A program made the position numbers and the translations under genes. Source: Anaerofustis sp. (GTDB lineage Bacteria > Bacillota > Clostridia > Eubacteriales > Anaerofustaceae). From it: a stretch of 61,225 bases of DNA. Positions 17,047 through 25,332 of this stretch are shown piece after piece (the stretch's first letter is position 1; each line of letters starts with the position of its first letter). A model generated the notes under the pieces. The model did no database searches. It was not told the origin of the DNA and was given only the letters and a program-made list of their open reading frames with translations. The stretch spans positions 1 to 61,225 of the forward strand of contig NZ_JAHZIA010000034.1 in the NCBI RefSeq assembly GCF_019420015.1, given 5' to 3'.

Positions 17047-17452
17047 TAAATACCTCCGAAAATGAAAAGATTAAAAATAAGATTTTTTGTGAATATAATT
17101 TATAGATGAATGGATAAAATCTAGAATAAACTTATAATGAATTTTACTATAAGTGATACAATAAATCAATTATAAAGTTATTATTTTTTTCTTTATAAAT
17201 ATAATGTATATAGGAAGGTGTGTTATATGTGGATAGGTTTGGAAGTCGATAAAATTATATTTTATGTTATTTTTATTTATATAATTACAAAAAAGATAAT
17301 TTTAAAAAGATAAAATTTAGAAATATAAAATGATAAAAAAAAGAATTTCATATCTGTAGATAATATTATAAGAGATATTAAAGGTCTAAAATAAATAATT
17401 ACTTAATATTCTAATGTTTTTTTAACTTAAAAGGGTAGATTTTTTCCTTAGT
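17047..17452. other. AT-rich region upstream of rho
   Basis: First half of an 859-bp gene-free stretch. It includes the rho 5' region, for which no clear promoter could be fixed, and one short ORF with a good ribosome site (17227-17313). Confidence 0.5.
17227..17313 (+). CDS. Possible 28-residue hydrophobic peptide
   Basis: ORF starting MWIGLEVDKIIFYVIFIYIITKK... with a hydrophobic centre and a basic end, like a small single-span membrane peptide. An AGGAAGGTG ribosome site at 17212-17220 lies 6 bp before the ATG. No family recognised; in AT-rich DNA such an ORF can arise by chance, so confidence is low. Confidence 0.25.
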   Translation: MWIGLEVDKIIFYVIFIYIITKKIILKR

Positions 17453-17497
17453 TTTTCACATTTATAACAAATCATTGTCAATTAGTCGGTGTATACT
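17453..17497 (+). promoter_or_regulatory. Promoter region of first small RNA candidate
   Basis: TTTTCACAT at 17453-17461, exactly 30 bp, then TATACT at 17492-17497. TCAATT lies 8 bp before the TATACT. No TTGACA-like -35 is present. The same elements at the same spacing precede the second candidate. Confidence 0.55.
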
Positions 17498-17502
17498 TAA
17501 AA

Positions 17503-17645
17503 ATGTAAAACAGATAATGTTTTACATTACAATTTCCCCTTTAATTTTAAAAATGTTATGATTTTCTTTTTATTAGGAAAACAATCCTTTGACAAGGAAA
17601 AGATAAATAACAATAAAAAAGGCCGTTAGGTCTTTTTTATTGTTA
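17503..17645 (+). ncRNA. Candidate small regulatory RNA 1 with unpaired C-rich motif
   Basis: A transcript starting 6-7 nt after the TATACT at 17492 would open with a perfect 10-bp hairpin (ATGTAAAACA, loop GATAA, TGTTTTACAT; 17503-17527), then expose AATTTCCCCT at 17531-17540, and end at a 16-bp terminator hairpin (17609-17644, one G-U pair, with a T run). About 143 nt and with no ORF of note. C-rich single-stranded motifs of this kind are used by Gram-positive sRNAs such as the RsaE/RoxS group to bind Shine-Dalgarno sequences; similarity to that group is by layout only, not by recognised homology. Confidence 0.55.
17609..17644 (+). terminator. Terminator of small RNA candidate 1
   Basis: AACAATAAAAAAGGCC, loop GTTA, GGTCTTTTTTATTGTT: 16 pairs with one G-U. 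No protein gene precedes it on this strand, which is what pointed to an RNA gene. Confidence 0.8.
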
Positions 17646-17734
17646 TAATGTATTTTAAATTTGTTTTTGCAGTATAAATATTTATTTTTATGTTCTAAAT
17701 AAATATTGTTTTTTGATAGAAAATGTTCTAAAAA

Positions 17735-17779
17735 TTTTCACATAATTTACAATGGGTTTTCAATTTTTGATAGTATACT
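17735..17779 (+). promoter_or_regulatory. Promoter region of second small RNA candidate
   Basis: TTTTCACAT at 17735-17743, 30 bp, TATACT at 17774-17779, with TCAATT 8 bp before the TATACT. Matches the first candidate element for element. Confidence 0.55.
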
Positions 17780-17785
17780 AAGACC

Positions 17786-17892
17786 GTAAAAGTTGAAAGA
17801 CTTTTTCATAATTTCCCCTAAATGATATGTAAATAAATTTTCATATCATTCCCTCATTTTATCACTAAAAAAGACCCTTGAGGTCTTTTTTA
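17786..17892 (+). ncRNA. Candidate small regulatory RNA 2, paralogue of candidate 1
   Basis: Predicted transcript of about 107 nt: a small 5' hairpin (AAAAGT / ACTTTT, 17788-17805), the unpaired AATTTCCCCT motif (17810-17819) shared with candidate 1, a 9-bp hairpin (AATGATATG / CATATCATT, 17821-17850), a second C-rich stretch TTCCCTC (17849-17855) and a terminator. Distance from the TATACT to the C-rich motif is 30 nt here and 33 nt in candidate 1. Little else is conserved between the two, the pattern expected for duplicated sRNAs with a preserved seed. Transcription is inferred. Confidence 0.55.
17867..17891. terminator. Terminator of small RNA candidate 2, also serving the convergent gene
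   Basis: AAAAAAGACC, loop CTTGA, GGTCTTTTTT: a 10-bp stem flanked by T-rich DNA in both directions. It lies 15 bp from the end of the minus-strand gene at 17906. Confidence 0.8.
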
Positions 17893-17905
17893 GGTTATAT
17901 ATAAA

Positions 17906-18670
17906 TTAATTGGTCTTTTTTATCATTTCTTTTCCGAATACAAAAGTCTTTATGGGTACTATAGGTTCAACGTTATCTTTGTTCAGCAAAAAAAGATTTT
18001 TACTCAGTATTGTAAAATTGGCATAGTAATTTTCTTTTATAAGTCCGATATTACAGTTAAAATTCATATATCTTTTTTGTAAATAAAGTTCTTTTTTGAA
18101 TGCCATATATGAGTCCATTCCGCTTTTTATATCTTTCTTTATTTTATTTAGCGGGTAAAGTTCTTGATGTACATTGTGTATTTTATGGTTACATAAGGAA
18201 TTTTTATCTTCCGGTATAAACATTATGTTTAAATGTTTTTTTATATATTCTGTAAGTTTATTGTTTATACTGTATTTTCTTTTGTCCTCTTTTATTATAA
18301 CAGTACTTATTCCGTTATATATGAAATATTTTATGGCTTTTTTTATTATTTTTTCTTTTTCCTCTTTAGTTAAGATTTGATAATACTTTTCTGCCTTATG
18401 AATATCATTAAAACTTTCTGACGGATTTGATATAAATAAAATAAGAGGAAGAATATAAACCGGGTTTGAAATAAAAGATGGAATTGCAATTTGTCCGTGC
18501 AAGTCCACTATATCCTTTATGTCATTTTTTAAGTTTATATCATCCTCAATATAATTTTCTTTATATAATTTTACTATTTTGCCGTTTTTTATAAGCATAC
18601 TTTTGTAGAAATCAAATGGGTTTTCAAATGTATGGAACTTTCCGTTATAAATTAGGATGTCGTAATTCAT
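17906..18670 (-). CDS. Degenerate amidohydrolase-like protein, metal site lost
   Basis: 254 aa. The N-terminus (YDILIYNGKFHTFENP, then MLIKNGKIVKL) and the C-terminus (GLIKENYYANFTILSKNLF, then IKTFVFGKEM) match the beta-sandwich ends of the YtcJ/amidohydrolase family. The point where the barrel should open with PGFIDSHxH reads IPSFISNPV (about 63-71), so the metal-binding HxH is missing, and the barrel between is roughly half the usual length. Probably without hydrolase activity: a relic or a repurposed fold. AGGAGG ribosome site before ATG 18670. The frame is intact, arguing against a fresh pseudogene. Last gene of the hslO-tdk run. Confidence 0.6.
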   Translation of the reverse strand: MNYDILIYNGKFHTFENPFDFYKSMLIKNGKIVKLYKENYIEDDINLKNDIKDIVDLHGQIAIPSFISNPVYILPLILFISNPSESFNDIHKAEKYYQILTKEEKEKIIKKAIKYFIYNGISTVIIKEDKRKYSINNKLTEYIKKHLNIMFIPEDKNSLCNHKIHNVHQELYPLNKIKKDIKSGMDSYMAFKKELYLQKRYMNFNCNIGLIKENYYANFTILSKNLFLLNKDNVEPIVPIKTFVFGKEMIKKTN

Positions 18671-18707
18671 AGACTTCCTCCTCAAATATAAAAATTATTA
18701 TGTAATT

Positions 18708-19277
18708 TTATAACTTCGGATTTCCATAACATTTTCGGCATACCGGAAGGTAATTCTGACTTCCGCCTATTTGAATTTGTTTTCCGGAATAATTCGGTTT
18801 ACCGTCTATTATTCTTAAATTCATTGTAGCCTTCCTGTTGCAAAACCAACATACAGTTTTTACTTCTTCAATTTTATCAGCATATATTAAAAGATTTAAA
18901 CTTCCCTCAAATAAATTATTTTGCGAATCGTTTTTTAAGCCGTATACTATAACGGGTATGTCCATATAATCAACGATTTGGGTTAAATCAAGTACGTGTT
19001 GTCCGGTAAGAAACTGCCCTTCATCTATAAGAATAGCATGAATTTCTTTTTCTTGTATTTGTACAATTTGTTTGAAGTCTGTTTTGTCATCAAAAGTCAT
19101 TGCTTCTCTTTTTAATCCTATTCTTGATGCTACAAATCCTTTTCCGTATCTGTCATCAAGCTCGGATGTGAAAAGCAAAACATTTTTGCCTTGTTCTTCG
19201 TAATTATGTGCAATTTTAAGAACTTCTATTGATTTTCCCGCATTCATTGTAGAGTATCTGAAATATAGTTGTGCCAT
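18708..19277 (-). CDS. tdk: Thymidine kinase, type II
   Basis: Phosphorylates thymidine in the salvage pathway. 190 aa from ATG 19277, chosen because MAQLYFRYSTMNAGKS is the family start and GGAG lies 9 bp ahead; the longer frame from 19298 would overlap the previous gene. P-loop STMNAGKS, Walker B with catalytic Glu (ILIDEGQFL), and a C-terminal zinc lasso with CWFC and CRKC. Begins 4 bp after the lipoprotein stop, so cotranscribed. Confidence 0.96.
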   Translation of the reverse strand: MAQLYFRYSTMNAGKSIEVLKIAHNYEEQGKNVLLFTSELDDRYGKGFVASRIGLKREAMTFDDKTDFKQIVQIQEKEIHAILIDEGQFLTGQHVLDLTQIVDYMDIPVIVYGLKNDSQNNLFEGSLNLLIYADKIEEVKTVCWFCNRKATMNLRIIDGKPNYSGKQIQIGGSQNYLPVCRKCYGNPKL

Positions 19278-19281
19278 ATTG

Positions 19282-20106
19282 TTAATTATCTCCATCAATA
19301 TTTTTAAATATTTTAAATTCTTTGTAATTAAAGTTTTTTGCTTTTTGATTGATTTTTGTTGCCAGTGTATTATACTCTTTGTCTATATCTTTTTTGTTTA
19401 AAGAGTAAACGACAATGTTTTCACCTATAGATAAATCTATTATGTTTTGGATGTATTTTTGATAACTTATTTTGTTTATGTCATTGAATTGTTTTAGATA
19501 ATTCTTATTTGAAGTAATCGGAATGTCATCTTTATTGTTTTTTGTAAAGGAAATATCGGATATAACTCCGTTTTTGTAACTGACTTTTAATGTTGAATTA
19601 TATCCATTCTTATCGTATTTGTAATCAGATACAGTGTACTCCTCGCTTAAGTTTATATAACTTATTTTATTTTGACCTGTTTTTGCCATATTTAAACATT
19701 CTTTTAATAATATTTTATATACATTATATGTATCTTCATATTGTGATTGTGTGTTTTTTATTAAGTCTTGATTTTGCAATACTTTTGTATTCAATGAGTT
19801 TATATAAAATGTCAACTCGCTGTTGTTATCGTTTTTATCTATATATTGTTTTCCGTTTTTATATATATAATTGAAATGTATGGCGGTAATTATGTTGTTT
19901 TTAATGTTTATTTTCATATAGGGGACTTTTCCGCTATTGTCATATTTTCTGGAAAAGGTATAATATTCGCCTTGTGAATATTCGTTTTTTGACTTAAATG
20001 TTTTTATTTTCCCGTCTTCTTCATTGATATTGTTATTATTTGCACAAGCACATAATGATAATAATATGCAAGATAATATCAATATTGAAATTATTTTTTT
20101 ATGCAT
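19282..20106 (-). CDS. Putative lipoprotein of unknown function
   Basis: 274 aa. Signal peptide with lipobox LCA-C21 (ILLSLCACANN), so probably an anchored surface lipoprotein. The mature part carries two weakly similar beta-rich stretches (about 62-85, YMKINIKNNIITAIHFNYI; about 165-190, LKVSYKNGVISDISF), a pattern reminiscent of FMN-binding-like repeats in some Firmicutes surface lipoproteins, but I see no flavin-attachment motif. Very rich in Asn and Lys. It sits 9 bp after the unknown gene upstream and 4 bp before tdk. Function unknown. Confidence 0.7.
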   Translation of the reverse strand: MHKKIISILILSCILLSLCACANNNNINEEDGKIKTFKSKNEYSQGEYYTFSRKYDNSGKVPYMKINIKNNIITAIHFNYIYKNGKQYIDKNDNNSELTFYINSLNTKVLQNQDLIKNTQSQYEDTYNVYKILLKECLNMAKTGQNKISYINLSEEYTVSDYKYDKNGYNSTLKVSYKNGVISDISFTKNNKDDIPITSNKNYLKQFNDINKISYQKYIQNIIDLSIGENIVVYSLNKKDIDKEYNTLATKINQKAKNFNYKEFKIFKNIDGDN

Positions 20107-20114
20107 GATTTTAC

Positions 20115-20705
20115 CTAAAAAAAGTATATATATCTTTCTTTGCTTTCTAAAAACATTTCTTCATAAGTACCTAATATATTGCTTGAAAATAATTCGATGG
20201 CATCAATTATTTCATCATTGCTTCTAAGTATCAAAGGCGGGGTATTGGTGTATTTTTTATTTACATATATACCCGGTATGTCCATAAACCCAATACCTTC
20301 TTTGCTGTCTGGTGCGATGTTTTCCTTTGAAATATTATCCAGTTCTTTTTTTACTGTTTTTGCCAGGGTTATGGAAGCATCTTTAGGATTTAACTTCTTT
20401 AAGCTGTATCCTGACGATGTGTCCAAGAATAAGTTTTGATAAATATCTTCACATTCTTCCTGTGTAAATTTAAAAGAATTCAGCTCTTCTTCCCAAATTG
20501 TGTTTTTAATCCAAAGCCCCAAAAAAACATCCAAAGGGGTAAACATTTTTTCTTTTCTTGCTATATAAATATTTACTCCGCTTCCGTAGCCTTCATTTGA
20601 TATATATGTTATCCTTTTGGTCTTCAACATTTTTGCTTTCATAAAAGACGAAATAATAATTTTTTTATTTTTTTCCGGTTCTTTTAATTCTTGTAACAGC
20701 ATCAT
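20115..20705 (-). CDS. Protein of unknown function
   Basis: 196 aa with no family I recognise, no signal peptide and no membrane segment. It is mixed alpha/beta, with a central charged region and a C-terminus ending ERYIYFF. Two adjacent ATGs (20705, 20702) follow an AAAGGAG site; spacing slightly favours the second. It lies within a same-strand run between the PHP phosphoesterase and the lipoprotein gene, 9 bp from the latter, so it is likely expressed with them. Confidence 0.7.
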   Translation of the reverse strand: MMLLQELKEPEKNKKIIISSFMKAKMLKTKRITYISNEGYGSGVNIYIARKEKMFTPLDVFLGLWIKNTIWEEELNSFKFTQEECEDIYQNLFLDTSSGYSLKKLNPKDASITLAKTVKKELDNISKENIAPDSKEGIGFMDIPGIYVNKKYTNTPPLILRSNDEIIDAIELFSSNILGTYEEMFLESKERYIYFF

Positions 20706-20747
20706 AATCTCCTTTTTTTCGTATTAATATATTATAATATATGATTT

Positions 20748-21575
20748 CTATGATTTTGTCATATTTTTATGAAAATCAATTATTTTATCGAGATATTTTT
20801 GCGTAAGATAAGCACTTCCGAGCTTATTTTTGCCTTTTGTTTTCAGCCCGTGGAAGTCGCTTCCTCCGCTTATTAATATCCCCCTCTTAATTGCGAGATC
20901 GTAAAAATATTGTCTTTGTTCATTTGAATGTTTTGGATAAAAAACTTCAATACCCTGTAATCCCATATCTAAGATTTCATCATAATTATCCGTCCCTTTT
21001 ATCAATCCGGGATGTGCAAGAAAGCTAATTCCTCCTGCGTCTTTTATTAATTTTACTGCTTCATCAACATAAAGTTTTTCATTTTTTACAAAACATGGAC
21101 AGTCATCGCCTATGTATTTTTCAAAAGCTTTGGATGTATTCGGTACATAGCCTTTATTTACGAGCTCTTTTGCTATGTGCATTCTTCCTATTGAGTTATC
21201 TGAAGATAATGTTTTTAAATTGTTAAAGTCAATTGATATATTGAAATTTTCTCTTAGTTTTTCTGCTATTGTATGAGCACGTGACTCTCTTTTTTCCCTT
21301 AGGTATTTAAGTTTTGATAATAAGTTTTTATTGTTTTCATCAATAAAATATCCTAGAATATGAACGCTTTTCCCTTTATAATCGGTTGAAAGTTCTATTC
21401 CTTTTATTATATTTATTTTGTTATTATTTTTAAAATCTTTGAAAGCCCCGACTGTATCGTGATCGGTAATTGCCAATGTATCTATGCCTCTTTTAATGCA
21501 CATTGGAATTAATTCTTCAATTGTATTATTGCCGTCTGACATTATTGTATGAACATGTAAATCAGCTTTATGCAT
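20748..21575 (-). CDS. PHP-domain phosphoesterase (RNase AM/TrpH-like)
   Basis: Metal-dependent phosphoesterase. 275 aa. Metal-binding PHP motifs: DLHVHTIMSDG (H7, H9), ITDHDTVGAF, AHPGL and a late GSDFHG. Characterised relatives act on 3',5'-bisphosphonucleotides and RNA 5' ends. The start overlaps the hslO end by 8 bp with a GGGAGAGG ribosome site inside hslO, so the two are coupled. Exact substrate cannot be read from the sequence. Confidence 0.9.
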   Translation of the reverse strand: MHKADLHVHTIMSDGNNTIEELIPMCIKRGIDTLAITDHDTVGAFKDFKNNNKINIIKGIELSTDYKGKSVHILGYFIDENNKNLLSKLKYLREKRESRAHTIAEKLRENFNISIDFNNLKTLSSDNSIGRMHIAKELVNKGYVPNTSKAFEKYIGDDCPCFVKNEKLYVDEAVKLIKDAGGISFLAHPGLIKGTDNYDEILDMGLQGIEVFYPKHSNEQRQYFYDLAIKRGILISGGSDFHGLKTKGKNKLGSAYLTQKYLDKIIDFHKNMTKS

Positions 21576-22452
21576 TGTAAGCCTCTCCCATTAATTTCGT
21601 AAGTTCCTTTTCGTCTAAATGATATTCTTTTCCGCAAAAATGGCATTTTAATGTTATTTCGTGGTCTTTGTTTATTATATCTTCAAGTTCTTCTCTTCCA
21701 AGTGCGATTACTACTTTTTCAATTTTTTCCTTTGAACAGTTACACTTGTATTTCACGTCTTTTTTATCACTTATTTGCAGCTCTTCATCATTGAATATTT
21801 GTCTTATTATTTTTTCCAGTGATGGTTCTTCTTTCAAGATTGATGTCATATATTTTAGTTCTTTGACTTTGTTTTCGAGATATATAATATCATCTTCGCT
21901 TGCATTTGGCATCATTTGAATAATCAATCCTCCGGCAACCATAACGTCAAAGTTTTCTTTATCCACTAAAACTCCCAAAGACACAACACTTGGAGTTTGT
22001 TCGCTCATTGCAAAATAATAGGTGTAATCCTGTGCTATTTCTCCGCTTATGATATTCGTTTCTCCTACATAAGGTTCTCTTAATCCGATATCTTTTATCA
22101 CTTTTAAGCCTCCGTTTCCGACTATCCTTTTTACGTCGAGCTTACCCTCTTTGTTTAAATATATATTTGTATTGGGGTTAATAATATCGCATTTTACCTC
22201 ACCTCGATTGTTTGCCGTACACGTTACTTTTTTTATTTCTCCGTCACAATTTAGTATGGTTGTTACAATATCATCATCATTTTTCATTGTATAACCTATT
22301 AGGGCTGTTGCCATAAGACTTCGTCCAGCGCATGCACATGCATTTGGGCTGGTACTATGAATTTTTTTCATTTCTTCGATTGTTTCTTTTGCAGATATTG
22401 CAAAAAATCTTATAGGTCTGTTTTTTAAGTTTCCTCTTATCATATAATCCAT
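21568..22452 (-). CDS. hslO: Redox-regulated chaperone Hsp33
   Basis: Holdase chaperone activated by oxidation and zinc loss. 294 aa from ATG 22452, 5-6 bp after GAGGTGA; the GTG at 22461 overlaps that site. The C-terminal redox switch is complete: CNC and CHFC, the four zinc cysteines, followed by KEYHLDEKELTKLM. N-terminal domain intact (SPNACACAGRSLMATALIGYTMK). First gene of the minus-strand run down to 17906. Confidence 0.96.
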   Translation of the reverse strand: MDYMIRGNLKNRPIRFFAISAKETIEEMKKIHSTSPNACACAGRSLMATALIGYTMKNDDDIVTTILNCDGEIKKVTCTANNRGEVKCDIINPNTNIYLNKEGKLDVKRIVGNGGLKVIKDIGLREPYVGETNIISGEIAQDYTYYFAMSEQTPSVVSLGVLVDKENFDVMVAGGLIIQMMPNASEDDIIYLENKVKELKYMTSILKEEPSLEKIIRQIFNDEELQISDKKDVKYKCNCSKEKIEKVVIALGREELEDIINKDHEITLKCHFCGKEYHLDEKELTKLMGEAYNA

Positions 22453-22473
22453 TATTCTCACCTCATTTTAGTT

Positions 22474-22502
22474 AGTATACTATTTTTGTTTGTTTTTTTC
22501 AA
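22474..22502 (-). promoter_or_regulatory. Promoter for the hslO operon
   Basis: On the minus strand TTGAAA (22502-22497), 17 bp, TATACT (22479-22474), 22 bp before the hslO start. Confidence 0.75.
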
Positions 22503-22679
22503 TTTATGTTACAAACAATTAAATTCTTTTTATTTTATAGGATTAAATTATTTGAAACTATATAATATCTAGTTATTTATTGGTATTTGATTTTTAGTTA
22601 TTTATAAATATTCCATATAAACAAAAAATAATAATTTGAAACTTCTAATATAAATGTTAAAATGAATTGGGAGAAAAAT

Positions 22680-24011
22680 ATGAAATTAATAATTGATAAA
22701 GTTGCAAAATTTATTATAGATGAATTACAGACAAACGGGTTTGATGCATATATAGTAGGAGGATGTGTTAGGGACTTGATAATTGGAAGAGTTCCCAAGG
22801 ATTATGACATAACGACAAATGCCAAACCAAGTGAAATTATGGATGTATTTAATAGGTATAAAACCATCCTTACTGGTGTTAAGTACGGGACTGTTACAGT
22901 GGTGATTTGCAATAAGCATTTTGAAATTACTACTTACAGATCCGAAGGGGAGTATCTAAAAAACAGAAAACCCAAAGAAGTTGTTTTTTTGGATTCTATA
23001 CAAGAAGATTTATCCAGAAGGGATTTTACTATAAATGCAATGGCATATAATGAAAAAGACGGTATTGTAGATTTGTTTGGGGGAGTGAATGATTTAAAAA
23101 ACAAAGTTATCAGAGTGGTAGGGGATGGGAATAAGCGTTTTGAAGAAGATGCGATAAGGATACTTAGGGCATACAGGTTTGCCGGAAGGTATAATTTTAA
23201 AATAGACGAGACGACTTGTAAAGCTATTAAGAATAATGTACATCTTTTGAATAATATAGCAAAGGAAAGAATCGTAGTTGAACTTAGAGAAATATTTGAA
23301 AGCGGAATGGATATTTATGAAATGGAATTTATTCAGACACTTTTCCCGATAATAAAAGAATGCTTTGGCATTTTTCAAAATAATAAGTATCATATGACAA
23401 CTGTTGGGGATCATATATATCATACTTTTAATAATATCGAAAATAAATTTCATTTGAAATTAACAATGCTTCTTCACGATATAGGAAAAGTTAAGACAAA
23501 AACAACCGATAACAGAAATATAGATCATTTTTATAACCATTCAGAAATTTCCCGGGAAATCGCCAAAAATATATTGGAAGAATTTAAATTCGACAATTGT
23601 ACAAAAAATAAAGTTCTTTTGCTCATAGAAAATCATGATAAATATATTACTGACGAAAAGCGGTATGTAAAGGAAAAGTTGAACGAGCTGGGGGAAGATT
23701 TGTTCTTTGATTTAATAAAAGTCCGAATTGCTGATGACCTTGCAAAAAATCAATCCTTGGTAAAAGATAATTTAAAAGTATTTAAGGCTGCCGGTAAATG
23801 TGCTGAGGAAATAATAAAAAACAATGAGCCTTATAAAATAAGTCAGTTAAATATTAACGGAAATGATATATTGAATTTGGGATGTGAGAATAGGCAAGTC
23901 GGGAATATACTTAAATATTTACTTTCAAAAGTAATTGAAAATAAAGATTTAAATAAAAAAGAGATTCTATTGGATTTGGTAATTGAATATATAAAAAGAC
24001 CTTGTTGTTAA
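22680..24011 (+). CDS. cca: CCA tRNA nucleotidyltransferase / poly(A) polymerase family
   Basis: Adds or repairs the 3' CCA of tRNA. 443 aa from ATG 22680, 6 bp after GGGAG; the ATG at 22662 lies before that site. Class II nucleotidyltransferase head: VGGCVRDLIIG, KDYDITTNA with the catalytic Asp pair, RRDFTINAMAY, then the RNA-binding helices and an HD domain (LLHDIGK at about residue 268). The stop codon lies next to the terminator loop shared with the convergent gene. Confidence 0.95.
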   Translation: MKLIIDKVAKFIIDELQTNGFDAYIVGGCVRDLIIGRVPKDYDITTNAKPSEIMDVFNRYKTILTGVKYGTVTVVICNKHFEITTYRSEGEYLKNRKPKEVVFLDSIQEDLSRRDFTINAMAYNEKDGIVDLFGGVNDLKNKVIRVVGDGNKRFEEDAIRILRAYRFAGRYNFKIDETTCKAIKNNVHLLNNIAKERIVVELREIFESGMDIYEMEFIQTLFPIIKECFGIFQNNKYHMTTVGDHIYHTFNNIENKFHLKLTMLLHDIGKVKTKTTDNRNIDHFYNHSEISREIAKNILEEFKFDNCTKNKVLLLIENHDKYITDEKRYVKEKLNELGEDLFFDLIKVRIADDLAKNQSLVKDNLKVFKAAGKCAEEIIKNNEPYKISQLNINGNDILNLGCENRQVGNILKYLLSKVIENKDLNKKEILLDLVIEYIKRPCC

Positions 24012-24020
24012 GGTCTTTTT
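23993..24020. terminator. Bidirectional terminator between cca and AI-2E family gene
   Basis: AAAAAGACCTT, loop GTTGTT, AAGGTCTTTTT. It includes the cca stop codon and touches the end of the minus-strand gene. Confidence 0.85.
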
Positions 24021-25215
24021 ATTTTCCTTCAAGCAAAGGAGGTTTTTGTTCTTCTTTTCTGTCTTCCAACCATTGCCCGATTAATATTTTCATAACGGCA
24101 AATATAGGTATTCCTATTACCATACCTATAACACCAAATAAGCTTCCGCAGAATATGATGGAAACAATGACCCAAAAACCATTTAGTCCCACAACATCTC
24201 CGAGTATTTTGGGAGCTAAAACATTTTGATCGATTTGTTGTATAAGAATAATTATAAGTACCATAATTATTCCTTGGATAGGTCCTCCTGAAATCATTGC
24301 AAATATTGAGCAAGGAATTACACTGAATATAGGGCCGAACAGAGGAATCATATTTGTGACTGTTATAATAAATGCTATCAATGATGCATATTTGATGTTA
24401 AAGATATATGCCAAAGCCATTCCCATTGTTCCTACAATAAGAGAACAAATGGCTTTCCCAGATAAAAATTTAAAGAACATATAATTCATAAGTCCTAAAA
24501 TATAAGATATTCTTCCGTAAATTCTTTCTGTCAGAGTAGCCTGTGCAATTCTTGATACTTGTCTTAATAAAGTATCTTTATCTATAAGCATATACAAAGC
24601 GAGAAAAATTGCTATGAAAACATTGTATATTGTTTTTCCGAGGCTCATTGTTGCATTTACTAAATTAGAACCTATGCCTTCCACCCAGGTTTTTGCAATG
24701 CTAAGCATATTTGCAATTGTACTGTTTAATCCGCTGGATGTGGTGATATCCATATTGAAAAAGTTGAGAGTATTGATAACAAAAGGATGTTGTGTCATTT
24801 TTGAAATAAACCTTTCAATGGATGCCATGTTATCTTGTATGGATGTAATTAAAGAGCTTATGCTTGTTATGGTGCTAGGTAATACTATATACACCATTAA
24901 CGTTATTATAAGCAAAGCTATAAGTATTACCGTTATTGATGATACTACCCTTATTGTACCGTCTTTTAATTTTGTTTTTTGACGCAATTTATTATTGAGT
25001 TTATCTACTGGTTGGTATAAGAAAAAAGCAATTACAAATCCTATTATAACTGGTTTTAAAGGAATATAAAATATATTCCATATTTCTAAAATTTTTCCTG
25101 AAAAAGTTGATAAATTTTGAATACCAAAGTAAAAAGCTATTATAAAACATGCTGCGAAAGTGATAAGAAGCGTGTATTCAATATGTTTCTTATTGATATT
25201 TTTGAATTTTTTCAT
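24019..25215 (-). CDS. AI-2E family transporter (YdiK/YtvI-type permease)
   Basis: Polytopic membrane protein, 398 aa, with paired N-terminal segments, a long hydrophilic stretch (about 120-210) and four to five C-terminal segments including the family-typical GPIFSVIPCSIFAMISGG and LAPKILGDVVGLNGFWVIVSIIFCG. Members export varied small solutes or ions; the autoinducer-2 name is historical. GAGAGGG ribosome site before ATG 25215. Stands alone. Substrate unknown. Confidence 0.88.
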   Translation of the reverse strand: MKKFKNINKKHIEYTLLITFAACFIIAFYFGIQNLSTFSGKILEIWNIFYIPLKPVIIGFVIAFFLYQPVDKLNNKLRQKTKLKDGTIRVVSSITVILIALLIITLMVYIVLPSTITSISSLITSIQDNMASIERFISKMTQHPFVINTLNFFNMDITTSSGLNSTIANMLSIAKTWVEGIGSNLVNATMSLGKTIYNVFIAIFLALYMLIDKDTLLRQVSRIAQATLTERIYGRISYILGLMNYMFFKFLSGKAICSLIVGTMGMALAYIFNIKYASLIAFIITVTNMIPLFGPIFSVIPCSIFAMISGGPIQGIIMVLIIILIQQIDQNVLAPKILGDVVGLNGFWVIVSIIFCGSLFGVIGMVIGIPIFAVMKILIGQWLEDRKEEQKPPLLEGK

Positions 25216-25332
25216 AATCCCTCTCTTTTTTTTGTTTATTTTTACATTATATCATACTAATAATATAAAATACTATATAGAAAAAATTTTTGTGTTATAA
25301 TTAATAAAATTTTAAATTTAAAGAGGATTAGT

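Noticed and set aside
18174..18380. Small plus-strand ORFs across the amidohydrolase-like, tdk and lipoprotein genes
   Set aside because: They lack ribosome sites and lie antisense to genes with clear starts.
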